36,252 nucleotides of DNA from Bacteroidota bacterium. Lineage in GTDB: Bacteria > Bacteroidota > Bacteroidia > Chitinophagales > Chitinophagaceae. A model generated the notes under the pieces. That model saw only the letters and a list, made by a program, of their open reading frames with translations, searched no databases and had not been told where the DNA came from. This document shows, piece by piece, positions 16,801 to 24,751 of the stretch (within the stretch, counting starts at the first letter, position 1; the number at the start of each line of letters is the position of its first letter). Position numbers and translations under genes: made by a program. The stretch is taken from NCBI GenBank assembly GCA_018267545.1, contig JAFDYG010000167.1, positions 1 through 36,252 on the forward strand. The letters are read 5' to 3'.

Positions 16801-18408
16801 GCCGGTCTGCTTCCCCTCTGCATCGCCGACGGTGCCGGCGCAATGGGCAACCGCAGCATCGGCACAGCCGCCGCCGGCGGGATGCTCTTCGGCACGATCT
16901 TCGGCCTCATCCTCGTCCCTGGCCTCTATGTGCTTTTTAGCAGCCTGGCCAAATCCAGCAAAAAAATCAAAACCGTCCCCGCACCGGCAATCGCCCTCAT
17001 CGCAATCATATTACTCGCCGCCAGCTGCAAAGCCCCGCAGGCTATAACCACTAAGCCCGTCACGACCACACTGCCGCAAACTTTCGATGGCAGCACCGAC
17101 ACCACGACAATCGCAGCTCTCCCGACCCGTCAGTTCTTCCCCGATCCCTACCTCCAACGGCTCATCGATACCGCGCTCGGCAGCAGCCCCGACATCCAAT
17201 CCGCCTACCAGCGGATCATGCTCGCCGCCGCCAATATGCGCTTCAACAAAGCCGCCCTCTATCCATCCGTCCAGGCCGGCGCAACAGCAGCCATCGATAA
17301 ATACGGCGATTATACAATGAATGGCGTCGGTAATCACGACACCAACAAATCACCCAACATCACCGATGACGAGCACATCCCCGACCCCACCCCCGACCTC
17401 TTCCTCGGCCTTCGCAGCCAATGGGAGATCGACCTCTGGGGTAAACTAAAAAACCGGAAGAAGGCCGCCGTCTCCCGCTGGCTCGCCAGCCAGGAAGGCT
17501 ACCACGTCGTCGTCACCATGCTCACCTCGGACATCGCCACGCTCTATTACCAATTGCTCGCCCTCGACAACGAACAAAAGGTCATTACGAAAAATATCCA
17601 GCTGCAGGAAAACGCCCTCCAGATCGTCAACGTCCAAAAAGAAGCCGGCAGGGCCACCGAGCTCGCGGTCCAACAGTTCCAGGCCCAGCTGATCCACACC
17701 CGAAGCCTCCGCTATACAACCGCCCAGCAGATCACCGAGACCGAGAATCAGCTGAACCTGCTCATCGGCCGGACCGGACAGACCATCCAACGCGACAGCT
17801 CCCTGCTCAAGCTTTCTCTGCCTACAGCCCTAAACGCCGGCCTGCCTTCACAGCTGCTCCTCAACCGGCCCGACATCCGCGCCGCCGAGCTTGAATTACA
17901 AGCCCTCAACGCCGATATAAAAGCCGCAAGAGCCGCCTTCTTCCCCACCCTGACCCTCAACCCCTATGTCGGCTTCAATGCCTTCAAACCAGGCCTCCTC
18001 TTCAACTCCGGTTCTTTCGCATACGGCGCCGCCGCCGGCCTGATGGCCCCCATCTTTAATAGAAACGCTATCAAAGCCGACTACGAACGCACCATCGCCG
18101 AAGGCAAAATTGCCCTCTACGACTACCAGCGAACGGTCCTCACCGGCTTCCAGGAAGTCACCAATAGCCTCAAAGGCATCCGCAACTTCACGGACTATTT
18201 TGAATTGAAACAACAGGAAGCAGCCTCCCTAAATAACGCCGTGGGAGTAGCCAACGACCTCTACCGCGTAGGCCGGGCCACCTACCTGGAAGTCATCACA
18301 GCACAACGCAACGTGCTGGACGCCGAGCTCGAAGTAAATGCGGCAAAAAAGAATATTTTCCTCCAAACGATCAATCTCTACCGCGGAGTGGGCGGCGGCT
18401 GGCGTTAA
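13858..18408 (+). CDS. RND efflux permease fused to outer-membrane factor lipoprotein
   Basis: A single frame of 1516 codons. Residues 1-1040 are a complete HAE1/AcrB-type pump: TM1 at 8-28, GMTYMST, the TM4 motif VVDNAIVVVE with D409 and N410 in place of the usual Asp-Asp pair, TM10 GKNAILIVEFA with K939, and the last helix GLYVLFSSL. Then comes a basic stretch (KSSKKIK, 1032-1038), a hydrophobic segment (1042-1055) and AASC1057, a lipobox. Residues 1057-1516 form a complete NodT/OprM-type outer-membrane factor with two repeats (WEIDLWGKLKNRKKAA, RPDIRAAELELQ, GRATYLEVITAQRNVLDAE). So one gene encodes both ends of the tripartite pump, with the adaptor just upstream. Topology fits cleavage by signal peptidase II inside the polyprotein. 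Substrate unknown. Frame and codon use stay continuous across the junction, so a sequencing error is unlikely. Confidence 0.93.
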   Translation: MLQLFIRRPILSLVISLIILLLGVLALIGLPVTQFPDIVPPSVTVTANYTGANAEVCTKAVATPLERAINGVPGMTYMSTVCSNDGLTVITINFNVGVDPDQAAVSVQNRVATILDEMPEEVIRAGVTTEKEVNSMLMYLNIMSTDSTLDEKFIYNFTDINILQELKRINGVGRAEIMGAKEYSMRVWLKPDRMVAYHVATDEVIQAIRDQNVEAAPGKTGQSSDRSPQPLQYVLRYPGKFFEPTQYENIVIRADSSGSILRLKEIADIEFGAQTYSMVSKTDGQPSASILIKQRPGSNARDVINDIKKKMAELKGTSFPPGMTYNVNYDVSRFLDASIHEVLRTLVEAFILVFIVVFIFLQDFRSTLIPALAVPVALIGTFFFMQMLGFSINLLTLFALVLAIGIVVDNAIVVVEAVHYKMTEEHLSAMDATLSAMKSISGALVAITLVMSAVFLPVAFMEGPVGVFYRQFSLTLAISIVISGINALTLTPALCAILLRHAKPGKRTFLQRLFSGFNKRYDKLSNGYVRLLLRIAGRKGVTVALLLFFFLATWGFSAILPGGFIPTEDQGMIYVNVTTPPGSTVERTEQVLTQVQNVASKLETVESVSTLAGYSLVNEVAGASYGMAMINLKPWGSRKSSLNEVIRELERKTRDVGDAAIQYFPPPTIPGFGNASGFEIRLLDRSGSDDFQKTAAVTTQFIDALNKTPEIAGAFSTFDASFPQYLIHVDQAVAAQKGITIDKTMETLQTLMGSYYASNFIRFGQMYKVMVQASPEFRTKPEDVLRLHVKNNKGEMVPLGTFVRMEKIHGPEQLTRYNMYTSAMITGDAAPGHSSGDAIAAIARTGKEKLPRGYSFDWSGMTREQILSGNQAIFIFLICLLFVYLLLAAQYESFLLPLPVILSLPTGIFGAFFFLKIAGLENNIYAQVALVMLIGLLGKNAILIVEFAIQHQKAGASPLMAAIEGAKERLRPILMTSLAFVAGLLPLCIADGAGAMGNRSIGTAAAGGMLFGTIFGLILVPGLYVLFSSLAKSSKKIKTVPAPAIALIAIILLAASCKAPQAITTKPVTTTLPQTFDGSTDTTTIAALPTRQFFPDPYLQRLIDTALGSSPDIQSAYQRIMLAAANMRFNKAALYPSVQAGATAAIDKYGDYTMNGVGNHDTNKSPNITDDEHIPDPTPDLFLGLRSQWEIDLWGKLKNRKKAAVSRWLASQEGYHVVVTMLTSDIATLYYQLLALDNEQKVITKNIQLQENALQIVNVQKEAGRATELAVQQFQAQLIHTRSLRYTTAQQITETENQLNLLIGRTGQTIQRDSSLLKLSLPTALNAGLPSQLLLNRPDIRAAELELQALNADIKAARAAFFPTLTLNPYVGFNAFKPGLLFNSGSFAYGAAAGLMAPIFNRNAIKADYERTIAEGKIALYDYQRTVLTGFQEVTNSLKGIRNFTDYFELKQQEAASLNNAVGVANDLYRVGRATYLEVITAQRNVLDAELEVNAAKKNIFLQTINLYRGVGGGWR

Positions 18409-18440
18409 GCCGGCCCTCGCTCACCCCCTAAACCCGCCCC

Positions 18441-20081
18441 TCACCACCGTACTCGCACCATCATCACCCCATGTGCCGGCAATGCCACCGGCAGACTAAC
18501 CCCTCCACTCTTCACCGTAACAGTCTCCACATCCCCTGGCATCTGCAACTGCCCCGCCTTCTCCAACACCTTATACTGCTCATCACTCACCGACTGCGGC
18601 GACCCCATCTTCTTCCAAACCTCATATGAATTACTATGCTCATCGTCAATCATAAAACGCTCCACCCTAACCTTCTTCGCCGGCACATTCAACAACCGCA
18701 CCACCCTCTCTAAAGCCGGCCCCGGCAAATCATCATCGATATAATTCCACAACATCACCGTCATCGAATGCCCATCCCCCGCCGCCAGCACATTCGCACT
18801 ATCCACCCCAATCCTGTTCCCCTTCATCATCCCATACATCCGAAACACATTCAGCACCGGCTTATCCACCCCATTCGTCGCCAGATCCCGAAACCCATCG
18901 AACCACTTCTGATTCTCGAACTCGAAAGACCAGCTCGTAGCACCAGCCAGATTTACCCCATACTTATCCGCCGAATCCAACACTTTCTTAAAAGAAGACG
19001 CCGTATAGCTCGAATACATCGTCCCATTCCTATAAGCATTCTCCGGGTTCGTCGTCATGCCGCAAGCCGCACAACCCTCCGGGTCACACTCCGTAATATA
19101 AATCGGCAGATCCGCATACGCCGATGCCTTGACAATCGCAAACCCATTCCCCACATCCTTCATCTGCGGCCGCATATTCATCCGCACGTGCCCATCCACC
19201 ACCCGCGGCGCACCCTTCGCATGATAGCTGATAAAATCCAACGGTACATTCCCCGCTTTACAATGCTCCAAAAAAGTCTTCAACCACATCCCGGCAACAT
19301 CCCAGCTCGGCCCCGTCGTCGCCGGTCCGCCCACCTTCGCCGTAGGCAACGCCCTCTTCACCCCTGCCGCCGCATAATCATATAATTTGAAGTACTCTTC
19401 CCGCTTCCCCTTCCAATACGAAATATTCGGCTCATTCCACACTTCCCACAACCACGTATTCACTTCTTTCTCTCCATACTTCTTCACACAATGCCGTACC
19501 CACTCCTCCACCAACCTTCCCCACTTATCGTAACTCACCGGCGGCCAGGCCCATCCCGTATATATGCTATCGTACTTCACCCCCGGCTTCCAATGATGCC
19601 GGTACGGCTGCGGATGCACCGACAAAGCCTCCGGCATAAACCCGATCTCCGCCAGCGGCTTCATCCCCCTACTTACATACGTATCGAAAATACTGTCCAC
19701 AATATGCCAGTCATAAACCGGATTTCCATTGGCATCCTCCGTATACGCATTCGTAGAACCCCACTTCATCGCCGCCTCCCCATCTCCCGTCGTAAGCAAA
19801 TTATGACAGCGCACATACACCGGCGCCGGGCTCAATGCCGCCAGCTCGCTCAATAATTTCTTCCCATCTTTCATATAGGTATAATTCGGCTCATCATAGC
19901 CAAAATGCGCCCAAAACGTAGATACCTGCTTTCCTTGTTTGGTATAATCCACAACCACAGCCGGCGCAGCCGGCCCCTGCGCATTCGCCGCAGTACCCAA
20001 AGCACAAATCCCCGCTAAGAATAGCAGGGATCCATTAACCAAAACCAGCAGTGATGCCAGCTTAATCGGTGTAGTCAACAT
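18441..20081 (-). CDS. Secreted GH39-type glycoside hydrolase
   Basis: Protein of 546 residues with an N-terminal signal (hydrophobic 9-30, cleavage near ANAQ34-35). The TIM-barrel of clan GH-A shows the acid/base motif WEVWNEPN at 212-219 (E217) and a nucleophile candidate E331 in IYITEC; VRCHN and FISYHAKG also fit GH39, a family of beta-xylosidases and alpha-L-iduronidases. A C-terminal beta domain follows (about 440-546). ATG at 20081 overlaps the last 20 bp of the permease gene in another frame, so translation is coupled. An extended frame upstream is the permease gene read in another frame. It acts in the periplasm or outside. The presence of a glycosidase in an amino-acid operon is odd. 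Substrate unknown. Confidence 0.82.
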   Translation of the reverse strand: MLTTPIKLASLLVLVNGSLLFLAGICALGTAANAQGPAAPAVVVDYTKQGKQVSTFWAHFGYDEPNYTYMKDGKKLLSELAALSPAPVYVRCHNLLTTGDGEAAMKWGSTNAYTEDANGNPVYDWHIVDSIFDTYVSRGMKPLAEIGFMPEALSVHPQPYRHHWKPGVKYDSIYTGWAWPPVSYDKWGRLVEEWVRHCVKKYGEKEVNTWLWEVWNEPNISYWKGKREEYFKLYDYAAAGVKRALPTAKVGGPATTGPSWDVAGMWLKTFLEHCKAGNVPLDFISYHAKGAPRVVDGHVRMNMRPQMKDVGNGFAIVKASAYADLPIYITECDPEGCAACGMTTNPENAYRNGTMYSSYTASSFKKVLDSADKYGVNLAGATSWSFEFENQKWFDGFRDLATNGVDKPVLNVFRMYGMMKGNRIGVDSANVLAAGDGHSMTVMLWNYIDDDLPGPALERVVRLLNVPAKKVRVERFMIDDEHSNSYEVWKKMGSPQSVSDEQYKVLEKAGQLQMPGDVETVTVKSGGVSLPVALPAHGVMMVRVRW

Positions 20082-21489
20082 GAGGACTTTTAGTATTTTT
20101 AGTGATAAAAAAGTAAATAGGAATCCCAAGCAGCACAATCCCCAAACCCGGCCACGTAAACTTCGGCTTGTAGATAAACAAGAGCACACAAATCGCACCC
20201 GCCAGCAGCACATACAACATCGGCAGCACCGGATATCCAAAAGCCTTGTAAGGACGTACCGCCTCAGGACGCTTCTTCCGCAGCCTGAATATACCCAAAA
20301 TCGTAAGGATGTAAAAGATCAGCACCACGAAGATAACATAGTCGAGCAGCTCCCCATACCTCCCGCTCAAACAAAGGACCGAAGCCCAAATACACTGCAT
20401 CCACAACGCCCTCGCAGGAACCGCATTCTTGTTCAGCACGCCGACCTGCTTGAAAAACACACCATCCTTGGCCATCGTGTAGTATACCCGTGCACCCGAA
20501 AGAATCAATCCATTGTCACAGCCAAATGTCGAAATCATGAGCAGTATCGCCATCACCGTCGTCCCGCTCCCCCCAAAAATCTGCAACGAAGCCGTCACAC
20601 CCACCCTGTCGTTCTCCGCATTCGCAATCGCATCCAGTGGCAGCACATTGATATACATCAGGTTCGTCGCCACATAGATCGCCGTTACGATCAGCGTCCC
20701 TAAGAACAGGCTCAACCCGATATTCTTCGCAGGATTCTTGATCTCCCCCGCGATAAACGTCACGTTATTCCAGGAATCGCTGCTAAAAAGACTCCCAACC
20801 ATCGAGCCCGCGATAGCTCCAAGCCCCGCAAGTCCCAGATAAGGAACGATCGAGCCGCCTTCCCTCTTCCCCAGCGTAAAACCCGTACTCCAGTTCGCAT
20901 GCGCTACGTCTCCGCGAGCCGCCAGGATAAACCCGAAGATCACCAGACCCGCCAGCGCCACGATCTTGGCCAGCGTAAACACCGTTTGAATAAACTTCCC
21001 TTCTTTTACGCCGCGGGTGTTGATATATGTCAGCACCACGATGAGTAAAATCGAAGTAATCTGAGCCGCAGATATATCTAATCCGAGTACATTCAGCAAA
21101 ATATGATGTTCACTGAGCCCCGGGAAAATATACGCGGCAAACTTCGAGAAAGCCACACCCACCGCCGCAATCGAACCCGCCTGAATCACCGCAAAGAACG
21201 ACCAGCCATACAAAAAACCCGTCAGCGGATTGAACGCCTCCTTCAAATACACATACTGCCCGCCCGCCTTCGGAAACATCCCGCTCAGCTCTCCATAGCT
21301 CAGAGCAGCCGTCAGCGTCAATACTCCCGTGAGAATCCAAACCAGGATCAGCCAGCCGGCCGAACCCACACTTCTCGTAATATCCGCACTGACGATAAAG
21401 ATCCCCGAACCGATCATGGAACCAACCACGATCATCGTAGCATCCAATAACCCCAGCGACTGTTTAAAACTAACTTTTTCTTCCGCCAT
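20062..21489 (-). CDS. APC-superfamily amino-acid permease
   Basis: Protein of 475 residues with about 12 helices. The APC substrate-backbone motif GSMIGSGIF lies in helix 1 (about 22-30), followed by LSYGELSGMFPKAGGQYVYLKEAF and, later, NPAKNIGLSLFLGT, typical of the LAT/YkbA-type exchangers and permeases for neutral amino acids. The C terminus is short and polar. Its ATG shares one base with the stop codon of the DapA-like gene (TAATG), and the GH39 gene starts within its 3' end, so the three genes form a tight operon. Uptake of an amino acid used by the neighbouring oxidase and lyase, for example hydroxyproline, is inference. Confidence 0.88.
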   Translation of the reverse strand: MAEEKVSFKQSLGLLDATMIVVGSMIGSGIFIVSADITRSVGSAGWLILVWILTGVLTLTAALSYGELSGMFPKAGGQYVYLKEAFNPLTGFLYGWSFFAVIQAGSIAAVGVAFSKFAAYIFPGLSEHHILLNVLGLDISAAQITSILLIVVLTYINTRGVKEGKFIQTVFTLAKIVALAGLVIFGFILAARGDVAHANWSTGFTLGKREGGSIVPYLGLAGLGAIAGSMVGSLFSSDSWNNVTFIAGEIKNPAKNIGLSLFLGTLIVTAIYVATNLMYINVLPLDAIANAENDRVGVTASLQIFGGSGTTVMAILLMISTFGCDNGLILSGARVYYTMAKDGVFFKQVGVLNKNAVPARALWMQCIWASVLCLSGRYGELLDYVIFVVLIFYILTILGIFRLRKKRPEAVRPYKAFGYPVLPMLYVLLAGAICVLLFIYKPKFTWPGLGIVLLGIPIYFFITKNTKSPHVDYTD

Positions 21490-22424
21490 TAAGCAAATGT
21501 TTTCTCGGACCGGATGGAGAGATAATCAGGGAGCGCCGGCCGCGTAGCCACACTCTCGCCAATGATCTTTAAAATTCTTTCTCTTTCTTTTCCTTCCAGG
21601 ACCAGACGCGGCGCACGCACATACTCACTGCCAATCCCCGTCTGAACCTCCGCCAGCTTGATATACTGAACCAGCTTGGCATGAATATCCAGCTCCAGCA
21701 CCGGCAGGAACCAACGATAGATCGACAGCGCTTCTTCGATACGACCCGCTTTGATCAGACGATAGACCGCTACCGTCTCGGCAGGAAACGCACATACCAG
21801 ACCAGCAACCCATCCATCGGCGCCCATCAGTAGCTCTTCCATCGCCAGCGTATCTACACCGCAAAGGATCTTGAGCCGCGTTCCAAAACGATTGAACATC
21901 CGCGTAACATTCGACACGTCCCGCGTAGATTCTTTCACCGCTTGAATATTCTTGCACTCGATCAGCTCTTCGAACATATCGAGCGTTACTTCGATCTTAT
22001 AATCGACAGGGTTATTATAGATCATGATCGGCAGATCGGTCGAATCGGCAATCGTCTTGAAGTATGTAACCGTCTCCCGGTGGTCGGAAGAGTAACGCAT
22101 CGGCGGCAGAATCATCAGCCCCTTGGCGCCCCACTTCTTCGCATTGGCCGCCTGCTGCAGCGCCTCCTTCGTAGACCCTTCGGCAATATTGAGAACAACA
22201 GGTACCTTCCCATCGACCGCCTCGACCGCAAACTTCACGAGCTTCTCCTTTTCATCGGTCGTAAGCACACTGGCTTCGCCAAGACTACCACCCAGGATAA
22301 TCCCATCCACGCCGGAGGCTAGCTGAAATTGTAAATTCTTATCGAACAGCTTAAGGTCCAGCTCGTCCTTCGCAGTGAATTTCGTAGTAAGCGCAGGGAA
22401 GACCCCTTTCCAGACAATAGCCAT
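21489..22424 (-). CDS. DapA/dihydrodipicolinate-synthase-family lyase, possibly 1-pyrroline-4-hydroxy-2-carboxylate deaminase
   Basis: Protein of 311 residues, a class I aldolase-type TIM barrel. Schiff-base Lys is K164 (QAVKESTRD), the proton-relay Tyr is Y136 (IYNNPVDY), and the carboxylate-binding loop is GGSLGEASVL at 45-54. ATG at 22424 is preferred over a TTG five codons upstream. The family includes DHDPS, N-acetylneuraminate lyase, KDG aldolase and the hydroxyproline-pathway deaminase. The C terminus (YIKLAEVQTGIGSEYVRAPRLVL) and the neighbours (DadA-like oxidase, amino-acid permease, proline-type peptidases, AraC regulator) favour the last. True DapA is unlikely because lysine synthesis genes are absent. 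Function at reaction level is moderate confidence only. Confidence 0.85.
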   Translation of the reverse strand: MAIVWKGVFPALTTKFTAKDELDLKLFDKNLQFQLASGVDGIILGGSLGEASVLTTDEKEKLVKFAVEAVDGKVPVVLNIAEGSTKEALQQAANAKKWGAKGLMILPPMRYSSDHRETVTYFKTIADSTDLPIMIYNNPVDYKIEVTLDMFEELIECKNIQAVKESTRDVSNVTRMFNRFGTRLKILCGVDTLAMEELLMGADGWVAGLVCAFPAETVAVYRLIKAGRIEEALSIYRWFLPVLELDIHAKLVQYIKLAEVQTGIGSEYVRAPRLVLEGKERERILKIIGESVATRPALPDYLSIRSEKTFA

Positions 22425-22436
22425 AAAATCTTTTTT

Positions 22437-22444
22437 CAAATGTA
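22437..22444 (-). promoter_or_regulatory. Possible -7 box of the lyase-permease-GH39 operon
   Basis: On the minus strand TACATTTG matches TAnnTTTG fully, 12 bp before the ATG at 22424. It lies in the 96-bp gap after the S9 peptidase stop, which suggests that the three downstream genes can be transcribed on their own. Confidence 0.45.
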
Positions 22445-22520
22445 TTTATTCAAAAACTAGAACGTATGTTGGTTTTTAATCAATCCTGCGCAGATATTAA
22501 CCAAACCCGCGCCAGACGCC

Positions 22521-24659
22521 TTACAACTCATGATCATTTCTGTGAGGAGGCTCGACTCCCAACAATTGTCTCACAAAAAAGTCTCTCCGCTTGATCCGCC
22601 CATAAGGCCCGCCGTCAGTATGATCCGAACCCGGTATCGGCAGAAATTCAAAAGCTTTTCCAGCCTTGATCAGCGCATCAGCTACCCTGTAAGTAGACTC
22701 GGGAGGCACGTTATTGTCAGCCTCACCTACCATCAACAGCAAGTCCCCGCGCAGCTTCCAGGCATTCGTAACATTCGACTGCTCGTCGTAGTGCTTGCCC
22801 ACAGGATATCCCATCCACTGCTCATTCCACCACTGCTTGTCGATCCGGTTGTCATGACAGCCGCAAGAGCTAACAGCCACTTTATAAAACTCGGGATGAA
22901 ACAATAGCCCACCCAGTGAATTCTGTCCACCGGCCGAAGTCCCATAGATCCCTACCCGATCGATATCCGCATAAGAATACTTCGCAGCCATCGCCTTCAT
23001 CCACAAGATCCGGTCCGGGAATCCCGCATCGGCGATGTTCTTCCAGCACACATCGTGAAAGGCCTTCGAACGGTTGGCCGTACCCATCCCATCGATCTGA
23101 ACCACAATGAATCCCATCTGCGCAATGCTCTGCATCTCCCCATATCTTCCCGTAAAATCCTTGGGAACGAATGCATCCTGGGGACCGGCATAAATATTCT
23201 CGATCACAGGGTAACGCTTATTCGGATCAAAATCGTTCGGCCGTACAATGATACCCCAGATGTCCGTCACCCCATCCCTGCCCTTGGCATGAAAAGGTTC
23301 AGGAAGCTTAAAGCCGGCAGCCAGATACTGCGACGCATCCGCCTTCTCTAAATCTACTACTTTCTTTCCATCCGCCGTCCGGTGCAGCTCCGTAACCGTC
23401 GGAACATTGATCTCCGACACGGCGTCTATATAATATTTTCTATCCGGGGAGAAGCTCACGATATGATTTCCCTTCGCAGGAGTCAACGACACCAGGTTCT
23501 TTCCGTCGAACCCAATCCGGTACCAATGCACATAATAAGGGTCTTCTTCCGGATTCATCCCGCTCGCAGAAAACCAGATCTCCCTCTTCTTTACATCGAT
23601 GCTGTCGATATTACGCACTACCCAGTTCCCCTTCGTCACCTCCTGCTTCTGAGTTCCCGTCAGCAGGTCGAACAGGTAAATGTGCTGCCAGCCGTCCTTC
23701 TCCGACGTCATCAGCATCTCGTTCGTCTCCGGCAGATAATAAGTAAACAAGCGTTGCTCATATATGAATGTCTTCGTCTTATCGTCTATAACCGCCTTCG
23801 AATCGCCCGTCGTAGCATCCACCTCGATCACGGCAAACCGCTGATGCCCGCGCTCTACCCGCTCGAACGTAAAGTAACGGTTGTCCTTCATCCTCCAGTG
23901 CAGCTCCGGCGCCCCAAAAAAGTCGATGATCGGTGTATTGACCTTGGTCGCCTTCTTTTCGACCGGACGGAAAAGGAACATTTCGTACGTCGTAAACGGA
24001 TCGCCCGGCTGCTTGTACGGCCTCTCCTTCAGCTGCCCCCTCGTCGTATTTTTCACGGAGGAAAGCACATAGTATACCTCTGAATCCCGTACCGGTGTAA
24101 TATGATACCCAACCACATATTTGCTGTCCGGTGACCAGGAAAGATTTCCATACGGCTTGTCCTTAGACCCATCCGTAGTCAATGCAACCGCCTCTGCATC
24201 CGTTGCATTTGCAGGCCGTACATAAACATTATGCTCGTGGATAAAAGCCACCCACTGCTTGTCCGGAGAAATAGAATCTCTCCCAAAATTCCCATTACGC
24301 CCACGCCTGCGGGCAAAACCGGTGTATCTCGTTGTCGTATCCTTCGGCTCCCCATCCAGCTTCGTCCGCGTGCCCTTCACCACGTCGACCATGATGTATT
24401 CCCTGGCGCTATCCCGGCTGACGATGTTGCGATACCAAAAAGAGTTATTATCCGCAGACCAGTGTGGGCGCACCCCAGTCTTAAAGATGCTCCGGGTAGC
24501 CAGGCTATCCAGGGTCTTCGCTTTCTTATATCTTTCAAGTACTTCGGAACGCGTAGGCTGATAAGGTGCAGGCAGAGGAGCCGCAGGCGCAAGAGGCTGC
24601 GCATGTGCTCCCAGGTAGGCGCATAGAATGCCCACCTGCATAAGCAGTAGTTTTTTCAT
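22521..24659 (-). CDS. Secreted prolyl oligopeptidase family (S9) peptidase
   Basis: Protein of 712 residues with a signal peptide (MKKLLLMQVGILCAYLG, cleavage near AHAQ). An N-terminal beta-propeller of the DPP4 N-domain type (about 60-430) is followed by an alpha/beta-hydrolase domain with the triad S575 (GTSAGG), D648 (EADNNVPP) and H680 (GSDHTDGG). Family enzymes cut oligopeptides, often after proline or alanine. The DPP4 glutamate motif seen in the second S9 gene is not present, so it is probably not a dipeptidyl peptidase of the strict DPP4 kind. ATG at 24659 is chosen; the frame is open upstream only through the 16-bp repeat. It follows the D-amino-acid dehydrogenase gene on the same strand by 87 bp. 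Confidence 0.88.
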   Translation of the reverse strand: MKKLLLMQVGILCAYLGAHAQPLAPAAPLPAPYQPTRSEVLERYKKAKTLDSLATRSIFKTGVRPHWSADNNSFWYRNIVSRDSAREYIMVDVVKGTRTKLDGEPKDTTTRYTGFARRRGRNGNFGRDSISPDKQWVAFIHEHNVYVRPANATDAEAVALTTDGSKDKPYGNLSWSPDSKYVVGYHITPVRDSEVYYVLSSVKNTTRGQLKERPYKQPGDPFTTYEMFLFRPVEKKATKVNTPIIDFFGAPELHWRMKDNRYFTFERVERGHQRFAVIEVDATTGDSKAVIDDKTKTFIYEQRLFTYYLPETNEMLMTSEKDGWQHIYLFDLLTGTQKQEVTKGNWVVRNIDSIDVKKREIWFSASGMNPEEDPYYVHWYRIGFDGKNLVSLTPAKGNHIVSFSPDRKYYIDAVSEINVPTVTELHRTADGKKVVDLEKADASQYLAAGFKLPEPFHAKGRDGVTDIWGIIVRPNDFDPNKRYPVIENIYAGPQDAFVPKDFTGRYGEMQSIAQMGFIVVQIDGMGTANRSKAFHDVCWKNIADAGFPDRILWMKAMAAKYSYADIDRVGIYGTSAGGQNSLGGLLFHPEFYKVAVSSCGCHDNRIDKQWWNEQWMGYPVGKHYDEQSNVTNAWKLRGDLLLMVGEADNNVPPESTYRVADALIKAGKAFEFLPIPGSDHTDGGPYGRIKRRDFFVRQLLGVEPPHRNDHEL

Positions 24660-24703
24660 TATAAAGAGAAATTTTTTACAGCAGAAACCCGCGCTCGGCA
24701 TAC

Positions 24704-24751
24704 CCGCGCGAAACCACATCCGTGCGAAACCACATCCGCGCGAAACCTAGT
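24704..24751. repeat. 16-bp tandem array at the end of the D-amino-acid dehydrogenase gene
   Basis: CCGCGCGAAACCACAT (24704), CCGTGCGAAACCACAT (24720) and CCGCGCGAAACCTAGT (24736). The third copy contains the stop codon of the dehydrogenase gene. A shorter degenerate copy may precede the array. Unit length and the CCGC-CG start are the same as in the array at 10062-10136, although the units differ. Confidence 0.85.

Noticed and set aside
16960-17060. Fusion caused by a sequencing error between two genes
   Set aside because: Frame and codon use are continuous, a proper lipoprotein signal is at the joint, and no lost stop or start context is needed to explain the sequence. It cannot be fully excluded without reads.
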